This document shows, piece by piece, positions 1 to 6,747 of a DNA stretch of 8,927 nt. The position numbers were made by a program, and so were the translations under genes. Position 1 is the stretch's first letter. Every line of letters starts with the position of its first letter. This DNA is from Syntrophaceae bacterium UBA2192 (lineage in GTDB: Bacteria; Desulfobacterota; Syntrophia; Syntrophales; UBA2192). Under the pieces are notes generated by a model that worked only from the letters and a program-made list of their open reading frames with translations, searched no databases and had not been told where the DNA came from. Location: the NCBI GenBank assembly GCA_002327315.1, contig DCVI01000134.1, forward strand, positions 1-8,927, given 5' to 3'.

Positions 1-2396
1 ATGGTTACGGCCGCTACCCCAACGTCATCACCTCCCTGGAGTTCGAACGGGTGCTGTCCGCCACCGGCCCCTTTGGCGGCCACATCTTGCGGCCCGGCGA
101 CGGCCGGGAGCCGAAAAAGATCGCCTGGATCCAGTGCGTCGGCTCCCGGGACGCCTCCATCGGCCGCGAATACTGCTCCTACGTATGCTGCATGTACGCG
201 GCCAAACAGGCCATCATCGCCCGGGAGCACGACCCCCGCATCGAGCCGGCTATCTTCTTTATCGATTTCAGGGCGCAGGGCAAGGGCTTTGACCGCTATT
301 ACGAGCGAGCCCGAGACGTCCACGGGGTGCGCCTCATCCGCTCCATGATCTCCCGGGTGGTTCAGGACCCCCGGACCCGCAACCTGGAGATAGATTACGT
401 TGACGAAGACGGGCGCATCCGGACGGAAGAATTTGACCTGGTCGTGCTCTCGGTGGGTTTGAGCCCGCATCCGGCCACCCGGCAACTGGCCAAAGTCTGC
501 GGGATCGCCACCGACACCTGGGGCTTCGTGAAAAGTCCGCCCTTTAAGATGGTAGAGACCAGCCGCGCCGGAATCTTCACGTGCGGGGTCTTTCAATCCC
601 CCAAGGACATCCCCGAGACCGTGGGCCAGGCCTCGGCGGCGGCGGGGGCTGCGGCCACGCTCCTGAGCGGGGCTCGGGGCACGTTGCTGTCCAAGGCGGA
701 ATATCCGCTGGAACGGGATATTGCCCGTGAGGAGCCCCGCATCGGGGTCTTTGTCTGCCATTGCGGCATCAATATCGCCGGAGTGGTAAACGTGGCGCAG
801 GTAAGCGACTACGCCCGGACACTCTCCCGGGTGGTCTATGCTGATCACTACACCTTCACCTGCGCCACCGATTCACTGGAGGCTATGCGGCAGGTCATCG
901 AGGCCCACGACCTTAACCGGGTGGTGGTGGCCTCCTGCAGTCCCCGGACCCATGAGACCCTGTTCCAGGACAACCTGCGCAAGGCCGGTCTCAACAAGTA
1001 CCTCTTCGAGATGGCCAACATCCGCGACCAGAACTCCTGGGTCCACATGAACGAACCGCTGGAGGCCACCGAGAAGGCCAAGGACCTCATGCGGATGGCC
1101 GTCGCCAAGGCGCAGTTCCTCAAGCCCCTCAAGCCGGGCCAGCTCGGCGTGAATCACAACGCCCTCGTCATCGGCGGGGGACTGGCCGGCATCACGGCGG
1201 CCCTGTCGCTCGCGGACCAGGGCTTCGAGTCCTACATCGTGGAGAAGGAGAAGGAACTCGGCGGCAATTACCGCAAGCTCTTCTACACCCTCGAGGGCCT
1301 CGACACGCAGAAGCACCTGGCGAAGCTTCTGGAGAAGGTGAAGGCAAACCCGAAGATCCACGTCATCACCGGCGCCGAGATCAAGAAGATCGACGGCTTC
1401 ATCGGCAACTACAAGACGACCGTCGTTGCCGGCGGCCAGGAGCAGCAGTTCGAGCACGGCGTCGTCCTCGTCGCCGCGGGCGCCTACGAGCTCGAGACGA
1501 AGGAGTACGGCTACGGGACGAGCGAGGCCATCGTGGCCCAGCGCGACCTCGAGAAGATGATCCACGACAAGGACTACAAGGTCGGAGCCGCCCGCAGCGT
1601 CGTCATGATCCAGTGCGTGGGCTCGCGCTGCTTCGAGCGGCCCTACTGCAGCCGCTACTGTTGCAGCGAGGCCATCAAGAACGCCCTGAAGCTGAAGGAG
1701 CTCGACCCCGAGAAAGACATCACGATCCTCTATCGCGACATCCGGACCTACGGCCTCAAAGAGGACTTCTACAAGAAGGCCCGCGAGCTCAACGTGAAGT
1801 TTGTCCGCTTCGACGAGGACCGCAAGCCCGAGGTGAAGGTGGACGGAGGCAAGGTGACCGTGAGCGTCTTCGATCCCGTGATGAACGAGCCGGTAGACCT
1901 GAAGGCCGATATCCTGGCGCTTTCCGTGGGCACCGTGCCCAATCCGCAAAACGCAGCCATCGGCCAGATGCTCAAGGTACCCACGAACCAGGACGGCTTC
2001 TTCCTCGAGGCCCACGTGAAGCTGCGCCCCGTGGACTTCGCCACGGACGGGGTCTTCATGTGCGGCATGTCCCATGCCCCCAAGATGAGCGAGGAGACCA
2101 TCGCCCAGGCCAACGCCGCCGTTTCGAGGGCCTGCACCATCCTCACGAAGGACTACATCGAGGCCGAGGGCAAGACGGCCTATGTGAACAAGGAGCTCTG
2201 CATGGCCTGCGGGCTCTGCGAGGCCAACTGCCCCTACGGGGCCGTCGCGGTGGATCTGGCCGAGGGCGCTGCCGTTGTCAATACGGTCCTCTGCAAGGGC
2301 TGCGGCGTTTGCACGGCCTCGTGCCGCATGAACGCCATCGACCTCAACGGGTTCAACAACGAGGAGGTTATTGCGCAGATTTCTTCGGCCATATGA
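1..2396 (+). CDS. hdrA: HdrA-like flavin/iron-sulfur subunit with two tandem HdrA modules (5' partial)
   Basis: The reading frame is open from the window edge (first whole codon at nt 3), so the true start lies upstream; 797 codons are visible. HdrA is the FAD subunit at which heterodisulfide reductase complexes bifurcate electrons. Numbering from nt 3, residues 1-245 are the end of one HdrA module, with its inserted cluster motif C45-X12-C58-X3-C62-C63. A second, complete module follows: N-terminal cysteine domain (C252-H-C254-G, C287, C312), Rossmann motif GGGLAG at 391-396, inserted cluster C538-X10-C549-X3-C553-C554, and a C-terminal 2x[4Fe-4S] ferredoxin domain (C733/736/739/743 and C764/767/770/774). 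Methanogen HdrA has one module of about 650 residues, so the full protein here probably exceeds 1,000. MvhD and HdrBC genes downstream support the role. Codon use changes near nt 950-1000. BamE-type proteins are also HdrA relatives, but the neighbours favour Flx-Hdr. Confidence 0.93.
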   Translation, partial: GYGRYPNVITSLEFERVLSATGPFGGHILRPGDGREPKKIAWIQCVGSRDASIGREYCSYVCCMYAAKQAIIAREHDPRIEPAIFFIDFRAQGKGFDRYYERARDVHGVRLIRSMISRVVQDPRTRNLEIDYVDEDGRIRTEEFDLVVLSVGLSPHPATRQLAKVCGIATDTWGFVKSPPFKMVETSRAGIFTCGVFQSPKDIPETVGQASAAAGAAATLLSGARGTLLSKAEYPLERDIAREEPRIGVFVCHCGINIAGVVNVAQVSDYARTLSRVVYADHYTFTCATDSLEAMRQVIEAHDLNRVVVASCSPRTHETLFQDNLRKAGLNKYLFEMANIRDQNSWVHMNEPLEATEKAKDLMRMAVAKAQFLKPLKPGQLGVNHNALVIGGGLAGITAALSLADQGFESYIVEKEKELGGNYRKLFYTLEGLDTQKHLAKLLEKVKANPKIHVITGAEIKKIDGFIGNYKTTVVAGGQEQQFEHGVVLVAAGAYELETKEYGYGTSEAIVAQRDLEKMIHDKDYKVGAARSVVMIQCVGSRCFERPYCSRYCCSEAIKNALKLKELDPEKDITILYRDIRTYGLKEDFYKKARELNVKFVRFDEDRKPEVKVDGGKVTVSVFDPVMNEPVDLKADILALSVGTVPNPQNAAIGQMLKVPTNQDGFFLEAHVKLRPVDFATDGVFMCGMSHAPKMSEETIAQANAAVSRACTILTKDYIEAEGKTAYVNKELCMACGLCEANCPYGAVAVDLAEGAAVVNTVLCKGCGVCTASCRMNAIDLNGFNNEEVIAQISSAI

Positions 2397-2400
2397 GGAC

Positions 2401-2499
2401 GGAAGAGCGGAAGCGAGGAAGCGAGGAAGAGCGGAGGGGCAGGAAAAGAGAAAGTTATCTTTCCGATTTTCCGCTCTTCATAACTTCCTAACTTCGTAC
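2401..2499. repeat. Inverted octamer array forming a long hairpin
   Basis: Beginning 4 nt after the hdrA stop codon, about six 8-bp units run from 2401 to 2448, mostly GGAAGAGC or GGAAGCGA. After a centre at 2449-2460, a second arm has TTC recurring every 8 bp at 2461, 2469, 2477, 2485 and 2493. The arms are complementary: GAAGAGCGGAA (2402-2412) matches TTCCGCTCTTC (2469-2479) exactly, and GAAAG (2450-2454) pairs with CTTTC (2459-2463) around a TTAT loop, so several slipped pairings are possible. The rest of the gap, 2500-2569, shows only the flxD ribosome binding site. Function is unknown; candidates are an mRNA processing or stability element, or a mobile repeat. No T-run follows, so it is not a standard intrinsic terminator. 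Confidence 0.8.
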
Positions 2500-2569
2500 A
2501 CTTGCTTCGGGGGCTTTGCACAGAGGACGGGCCTTCAATAAACCGAATAACAGACAGTCTGGAGCAACT

Positions 2570-3049
2570 ATGTCACATCACGACAAACCGGCAGGCAAGA
2601 AATCCGAAGGGTGGGAACCGAAAATCGTCGCCATCGTCTGCAACTGGTGCACCTACGCAGGCGCGGACCTGGCGGGGATCAGCCGGATCCAGTACCCCCC
2701 GAACGTGAGGATCATCCGGCTGCCCTGCACGGGCAGGATCAACCCCTTCTACATCGTCAAGGCGCTTCAGGCCGGGGCCGACGGCGTGCTCGTGTCGGGT
2801 TGCCATCCCGGCGAGTGTCACTACCTCACGGGGAACCTTTCGGCGCGCCGGAAGTTCGCCACCCTGAAGAGCTTCCTCAACTACATCGGGCTCGAAGACG
2901 GGCGGGCGACATTCACCTGGGTTTCGGCCTCGGAGGGTGAGCGGTTCGCCCAGGTCATCAAGGGCGTGACGGAGAGGGTGAGGGCCCTGGGCCCTGCCAC
3001 GAAGCTCGTGAAGAAACTGCGCGACGTCGACGTCGCGGCTGCGAAATAA
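2570..3049 (+). CDS. flxD: MvhD/FlxD-like [2Fe-2S] electron-transfer subunit
   Basis: The 159-residue product belongs to the MvhD family (annotated as hydrogenase iron-sulfur subunit or methyl-viologen-reducing hydrogenase delta). These small cytoplasmic proteins carry a 2Fe-2S cluster and hand electrons to HdrA. The family pattern is clear: CNWC (C24, C27), LPCTGR (C53) and GCHPGECHY (C78, C83). ATG 2570 is chosen because GGAG at 2561-2564 lies 5 nt upstream; an in-frame ATG at 2516 would add 18 residues of no recognisable character and has no good ribosome site. Length is close to the family norm of about 140. It follows hdrA, as expected for an HdrA partner, and precedes flxC by 23 nt. No catalytic MvhA/MvhG hydrogenase genes are present, so its donor is probably the Flx module. 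Family identity is secure; the Flx name rests on context. Confidence 0.93.
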   Translation: MSHHDKPAGKKSEGWEPKIVAIVCNWCTYAGADLAGISRIQYPPNVRIIRLPCTGRINPFYIVKALQAGADGVLVSGCHPGECHYLTGNLSARRKFATLKSFLNYIGLEDGRATFTWVSASEGERFAQVIKGVTERVRALGPATKLVKKLRDVDVAAAK

Positions 3050-3072
3050 CCGAAACATAAGGAATCGGGAAC

Positions 3073-4092
3073 GTGGAAAAAGTAGAGAAGAAGCTGCGGG
3101 AAGAAGCGAAGAAGCTCCTGGCGGAAAAGAAGGTAGACGTCATCGTGGGGTACGAGGCAGGCACGCTGCCGCTCACGGCGACGCCGGTGTTCATCACGAC
3201 CCCCGAGGAAGCGGACAAACTCGTCTGGAACTCCTTCTGCCAGCACAACCTCGCCAAGTACGTCCATGATCTGATCATGGCCAACCGGGACTCCCAGAAG
3301 CGCCTCAAGCCCGAGGACCGCAAGCGCAAGGTCGTCGGTGTCGTGACCAAGGGCTGCACCTCGCGCTCGCTGGTCATCCATCTCCAGGAGCGACAGTACG
3401 AGCGCCTGGACACGGTGATCCTCGGAGTGCCCTGCACGGGCTACATGGACCGCAAGAAACTTGCGGCGAAGCTCGGCGGCGAGGACATCCTGGAAGGGTC
3501 GCTCGATGGCGCCAACCTCAAGATCAAGACCGCAAGCGGCGAGAAAACCATCGCGTTGAAAGAGGTCCTGGCGGAGAACTGCCTGACCTGCCGGATCAAC
3601 AACCCGGTGATTTCCGATGCGATGATGGGCGAGCCTGCGCCGGCCATGGATACCGCGGCGGAATATGCCGGTGTCGACGAGTTCGAGAAGCTCACCCCAG
3701 AGGAGCGCTGGGCCTACTTCAAAAAGGAGATGGCCAAGTGCATCCGCTGCGCCGCCTGCCGGCAGGCCTGCCCGTCCTGTTACTGCAAGGTCTGTTTCGC
3801 CGAGCAGAGCATGCCCCAGTGGGTGGGGATCAGCGAGGACCCCTCGGACACGCAGGTCTTCCAGTTCATGCGGATGTTCCACATGGTGGGCCGTTGCGTC
3901 GACTGCGGCTCCTGCATCAGCGTGTGCCCCATGGGCGTGGACCTGAGAAAATTCCTGAAGAAGCTCGACAAGGACTGCGTCACGCTCTTCAGCCAGCGGG
4001 CCGGCGAGAAGATCGATTTTCCGGCGCCCCTTCAGGATCAGAGGATGGACGACAAGGAAGAGTTTATCTATAGCCCCGGCGGCGGTCATTAA
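3073..4092 (+). CDS. flxC: FlxC-like protein: HydB/FrhB-like domain plus two [4Fe-4S] clusters
   Basis: This 339-residue protein starts at GTG 3073, 8 nt after AAGGAA (3059-3064). The N-terminal 200 residues resemble the beta subunits of F420-hydrogenase or sulfhydrogenase type: the segment VVGVVTKGC95TSRSL occupies the place of the GVRPCDAR motif of those families, followed by GVPC121TG and C170LTC173. The C-terminal part is ferredoxin-like: C223-x2-C226-x2-C229-x3-C233-P, with extra cysteines at 236, 238 and 241, then C275-x2-C278-x2-C281-x3-C285-P. It is soluble, with no signal peptide or membrane segment. Its place between flxD and hdrC fits FlxC of the Flx-Hdr complex, an iron-sulfur relay subunit. 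A substrate site has not been shown for such proteins as far as I know. It looks paralogous to the flxB-like gene at 5703. The family is fairly certain; the exact B versus C assignment is less so. Confidence 0.8.
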   Translation: MEKVEKKLREEAKKLLAEKKVDVIVGYEAGTLPLTATPVFITTPEEADKLVWNSFCQHNLAKYVHDLIMANRDSQKRLKPEDRKRKVVGVVTKGCTSRSLVIHLQERQYERLDTVILGVPCTGYMDRKKLAAKLGGEDILEGSLDGANLKIKTASGEKTIALKEVLAENCLTCRINNPVISDAMMGEPAPAMDTAAEYAGVDEFEKLTPEERWAYFKKEMAKCIRCAACRQACPSCYCKVCFAEQSMPQWVGISEDPSDTQVFQFMRMFHMVGRCVDCGSCISVCPMGVDLRKFLKKLDKDCVTLFSQRAGEKIDFPAPLQDQRMDDKEEFIYSPGGGH

Positions 4093-4100
4093 TCGAAGAA

Positions 4101-4132
4101 GGTAAGAGGGTGAGAGGGTAAGAAGGTAAGAA
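4101..4132. repeat. Tandem octamer array (GGTAAGAR)
   Basis: Four contiguous 8-bp units, GGTAAGAG, GGTGAGAG, GGTAAGAA and GGTAAGAA, lie 8 nt after the flxC stop; the preceding TCGAAGAA (4093-4100) is a degenerate fifth unit. The array fills half of the 64-nt gap before hdrC. No inverted arm is seen. The hdrC ribosome site is separate (4148-4151). Unit size and position match the octamer array after hdrA, and the unit resembles the minus-strand reading of that array's right arm. Function unknown. Confidence 0.8.
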
Positions 4133-4156
4133 ACAGGACCGATATACGGAGAAAAC

Positions 4157-4684
4157 ATGAAAACGTTTCTGGACGAAGTCAACGAGAGGATCGACGGGGT
4201 TCCCATTCAGCGCTGCTACCACTGCCGCAAGTGCACGGCGGGCTGCCCCATGGCGTTCGTGATGGAGTACAACCCGAACAAGGTCATCAAGATGATCCAG
4301 ATGGGCAAGAAGGACCAGGTCCTCGGGAGCTCCACCATCTGGCTCTGCGCCTCCTGCGAGACCTGCATCACCCGCTGCCCCAACGAGGTGGACATCGCGC
4401 GGATGATGGACGTGCTCAGGCAGATGGCCCTCGAATCCGGCAAGGGAGCCAAGGAGAAAAGCGTGCTTGCCTTCCACGAGGCCTTCCTGTCCAGCATCCG
4501 CTCCGGCGGCCGGCTCAACGAGCCCATGATGATGGTCAACTACAAGCTCAAGTCGGGGGATCTTTTCTCCGACATGGCCCTGGGCCTGGATATGTTCACG
4601 AAGGGAAAGCTCTCGATCTTCGCCCCCAAGACGAAGGACGTGGCTTCCGTCCGGAAGATATTTGAGAGGACGAAAACGGCGTAA
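4157..4684 (+). CDS. hdrC: HdrC-like [4Fe-4S] electron-transfer subunit
   Basis: The 175-residue product is a HdrC-type subunit, which passes electrons from HdrA to the catalytic HdrB. Two classical ferredoxin motifs are present: C20-x2-C23-x2-C26-x3-C30-P and C64-x2-C67-x2-C70-x3-C74-P, separated by a helical linker, followed by a helical tail of about 100 residues as in HdrC. It has no membrane segments, so it is the soluble HdrC type rather than HdrE/DsrM-linked. ATG 4157 has GGAG at 4148-4151, 5 nt away. It lies directly before hdrB, the usual HdrC-HdrB order reported in many bacterial clusters, although a repeat-filled gap separates them. No key residue is missing. Confidence 0.92.
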   Translation: MKTFLDEVNERIDGVPIQRCYHCRKCTAGCPMAFVMEYNPNKVIKMIQMGKKDQVLGSSTIWLCASCETCITRCPNEVDIARMMDVLRQMALESGKGAKEKSVLAFHEAFLSSIRSGGRLNEPMMMVNYKLKSGDLFSDMALGLDMFTKGKLSIFAPKTKDVASVRKIFERTKTA

Positions 4685-4689
4685 AACGG

Positions 4690-4778
4690 GCATAAGGCTT
4701 AAGGCATAAGGCGTAAGGAAAAGGAACAAGAGTTTTTATCCAGACCCTGAGCCGTAAGCCATAAGCCGCAAGCCATAA
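4690..4778. repeat. Two heptamer arrays flanking a spacer
   Basis: Starting 6 nt after the hdrC stop, four 7-bp units (consensus GCATAAG, with GCTTAAG and GCGTAAG variants) run from 4690 to 4717. A non-repetitive spacer with a TTTTT run follows (4718-4750), and then four more 7-bp units (consensus GCCATAA, with GCCGTAA and GCCGCAA) run from 4751 to 4778. The two arms differ mainly by one G/C position per unit. They read as near direct repeats but also pair imperfectly as inverted repeats (GGC with GCC, about two mismatches per unit). The array ends just before the hdrB ribosome site AGGAGG (4783-4788). Function unknown. Confidence 0.8.
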
Positions 4779-4794
4779 GCACAGGAGGCATTCG

Positions 4795-5643
4795 GTGAAG
4801 GTTTCTATCTATCCCGGTTGTTCCGCACACGGAACGGCAAAAGAATACAGCCAGTCCATCGAGGCGGTGAGCCACGCCCTGGGCATAGAGACCCAGGAGA
4901 TCGATGACTGGTCCTGCTGCGGGGCGACCTCGGCGCACAGCACGAACTATAAACTCTCCGTTGCGCTGCCGGCAAGGAACCTGATGATCGCGCAAAAAAA
5001 AGGGCTCGACGTCATGATTCCCTGCGCGGCCTGTTTCAACCGCTTCAAGTCCGCCCAGCACCACCTGGAGAAGGACAAGGCCCTCCGGGCGGAGATGGAG
5101 TCGATCATCGGCGCCAAGTTCACCGACGGAATCTCCATCCGGAACCCCATCGACATCATCGCCAACGATATCGGATTCGATGCGTTGGAGAAAAAGGTAG
5201 TCAAGAAACTCGAGGGGCTCAAGCCCGTTTCCTACTATGGCTGCCTGCTGCTGCGGCCGCCCGAGGTCTGTGAGTTCGACGATTACGAAAACCCCGTGCT
5301 GCTCGACAAGATCCTCACGGCCTGCGGGGCCGACGTGAAGAAGTGGTCCTTCAAGACGGACTGCTGCGGCGGGAGCCTCTCCATCAGCCGCACCGACATT
5401 GTGGCCAAGATGGTCAACAAGCTCGCCTCGATGGCCAAAGAGGCCGGTGCGAACTGCATCGTGACGGCCTGCCCCCTCTGCATGGGAAACCTCGACATGC
5501 GGGCCGAAGCCAGCCTGAAGATGCCGGTGTTCTACTTCACGGAGCTGCTGGCCCTGGCCATGGGCCTGCCCGGACCGGAGAAGTGGTTCAAGATCCATAT
5601 TACCGACCCGATGCCGCTCGTGCAGTCGCTGAAGCTGATGTAA
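4795..5643 (+). CDS. hdrB: HdrB-like heterodisulfide reductase catalytic subunit (two CCG domains)
   Basis: The 282-residue protein has the size and layout of HdrB, in which two CCG domains bind noncubane [4Fe-4S] clusters that reduce a disulfide. Both are complete: C9-X31-C41-C42-G-X33-C77-x2-C80, and C150-X39-C190-C191-G-X33-C226-x2-C229. Translation starts at GTG 4795, with AGGAGG (4783-4788) 6 nt upstream; no ATG fits better. Intact ligands in both domains suggest a working disulfide-reducing site. In bacteria without coenzymes M and B the substrate is uncertain: the DsrC trisulfide/disulfide is often proposed in sulfate reducers, and no dsrC is in this window. The product is soluble. It follows hdrC and precedes the flxB-like gene by 59 nt. 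Confidence 0.95.
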   Translation: MKVSIYPGCSAHGTAKEYSQSIEAVSHALGIETQEIDDWSCCGATSAHSTNYKLSVALPARNLMIAQKKGLDVMIPCAACFNRFKSAQHHLEKDKALRAEMESIIGAKFTDGISIRNPIDIIANDIGFDALEKKVVKKLEGLKPVSYYGCLLLRPPEVCEFDDYENPVLLDKILTACGADVKKWSFKTDCCGGSLSISRTDIVAKMVNKLASMAKEAGANCIVTACPLCMGNLDMRAEASLKMPVFYFTELLALAMGLPGPEKWFKIHITDPMPLVQSLKLM

Positions 5644-5655
5644 CGGTGGAAACCC

Positions 5656-5690
5656 GTTCCCCGACCGCGGGGGACTGAAGAATTTTTCAG
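5656..5690 (+). other. Two adjacent small hairpins in the hdrB-flxB gap
   Basis: GTTCCCC (5656-5662) can pair with GGGGGAC (5669-5675), one G-T wobble included, and an extra G-C pair closes an ACCG loop. Immediately after, CTGAA (5675-5679) pairs with TTCAG (5686-5690). A TTTTT run (5683-5687) lies inside the second hairpin, about 7 nt beyond the first stem, so this is not a textbook terminator. It may be an mRNA processing or attenuation element, or chance. The flxB ribosome site AAGGA (5693-5697) follows directly. Confidence 0.4.
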
Positions 5691-5702
5691 ACAAGGAATG
5701 CC

Positions 5703-6728
5703 ATGGAAAAGAAACTGCTCAAGAAGGACAAACTTTCCGGCATCGTGAAGAAGATGGCCGCCGATAAAACCCTCTATGCGCCGGTCCAGGACGAGGACAA
5801 CGTCCTCTTCAAGGTCCTCGGGCCGGGCGTGGAGCCCCTCGTCGCCTTTGCCAACACGAAGAACGCGCCGAAGAAGGTTTTCTTTCCCCACTCGGAGCTT
5901 CTGGTCAAGTACACGCGGAGCCCCAAGGGGATGGTATTTGCCGCCATGCCCGCCGACGCGAAGGATGTGGTGCTCTTCGGGGTGCGGCCCTGCGATGCCC
6001 GCAGTTTTGCCCTTCTGGACATGCTCTTCGACCAAGAGAAGTGGAAGGACCCCTACTACATCGAGAAGCGCAAGAAAAGTGCGGTCATCTCGCTCGCCTG
6101 CGTGCAGCCGCCCTATGCGTCGTGCTTCTGCACCTCCGTGGACGGGAGCCCCACGTCGACACAGGGGGCCGACATCCTGCTGACCGACCTGGGGGAGAGC
6201 TACCTCGTGGAATTCTTAACCCCCAGGGGCGAGGGCCTCGCGGCCTATTTCGGTGAGGCGACGCCCGCCGATGCAGGCGCCGAGGCGAAGAAGAAGGAGA
6301 TCGCCGAGAAATCGGCTGCGGCCATCCAGTCGAAGATCCCCGGACGGGCGATCAAGCCGATCCTGGACGTGAGCTTCGAGCATCCTTTCTGGGACACGAT
6401 TGCCGGCAAGTGCCTGGCCTGCGGGACCTGCACCTACATGTGCCCCACCTGCCACTGCTTCGACATCAGCGACGAGATCAAGGGCGACGACGGCGTGCGT
6501 ATCCGCAACTGGGATTCCTGCATGTTCCCGCTCTTCACGAAGGAAACATCGGGGCACAACCCCCGCACGAGCCAGAAGCAGCGCTGGCGCCAGCGCCTGA
6601 TGCACAAGTTCAAATACTACGTGGACAACTTCGATGCCATCGCCTGCGTGGGCTGCGGACGCTGCGTCATGTCCTGCCCCGTGAACATCGACATCCGGAA
6701 GATCGTCACGGACATCTCGAAACTCTAG
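5703..6728 (+). CDS. flxB: FlxB-like protein, sulfhydrogenase-beta (HydB/AsrA) family, two [4Fe-4S] clusters
   Basis: The 341-residue product matches the beta subunit family of cytoplasmic sulfhydrogenase (HydB) and anaerobic sulfite reductase A (AsrA), which relays electrons between a flavin/NAD(P) subunit and its partner. Evidence is the hallmark FGVRPC97DARSF, the cysteine group C133...C141-F-C143, and a C-terminal dicluster domain: C237-x2-C240-x2-C243-x3-C247-P-x-C250-x-C252 and C315-x2-C318-x2-C321-x3-C325-P. No membrane segments are seen. ATG 5703 is preceded by AAGGA with a 5-nt gap. It sits 19 nt before the FAD/NAD subunit gene, as HydB/HydG and AsrA/AsrB homologues do, so it is best taken as FlxB. 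AsrA of a sulfite reductase is less likely because no siroheme asrC is adjacent and the Hdr genes are. Confidence 0.85.
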   Translation: MEKKLLKKDKLSGIVKKMAADKTLYAPVQDEDNVLFKVLGPGVEPLVAFANTKNAPKKVFFPHSELLVKYTRSPKGMVFAAMPADAKDVVLFGVRPCDARSFALLDMLFDQEKWKDPYYIEKRKKSAVISLACVQPPYASCFCTSVDGSPTSTQGADILLTDLGESYLVEFLTPRGEGLAAYFGEATPADAGAEAKKKEIAEKSAAAIQSKIPGRAIKPILDVSFEHPFWDTIAGKCLACGTCTYMCPTCHCFDISDEIKGDDGVRIRNWDSCMFPLFTKETSGHNPRTSQKQRWRQRLMHKFKYYVDNFDAIACVGCGRCVMSCPVNIDIRKIVTDISKL

Positions 6729-6747
6729 GATCACAGGAGACCCTCAG

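Noticed and set aside
873..2075. Long open frame of 400 codons on the minus strand opposite hdrA
   Set aside because: It is a shadow of a GC-rich gene: the product is a low-complexity mix rich in Leu, Val, His, Asp and Glu without any recognisable domain, while the + strand frame carries clear HdrA motifs throughout.
2516..2569. Upstream ATG at 2516 as the flxD start
   Set aside because: The extra 18 residues do not look like the family and there is no good ribosome site, whereas ATG 2570 has GGAG at 5 nt.
2881..4206. Minus-strand open frame of 441 codons across flxC
   Set aside because: It covers flxC, the end of flxD, the repeat gap and the start of hdrC in antisense; it has no domain signature and the opposite frames are well-supported genes.
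2401..4778. The repeat arrays as a CRISPR
   Set aside because: Units of 7-8 bp in contiguous tandem, without regular unique spacers, are not CRISPR repeats.
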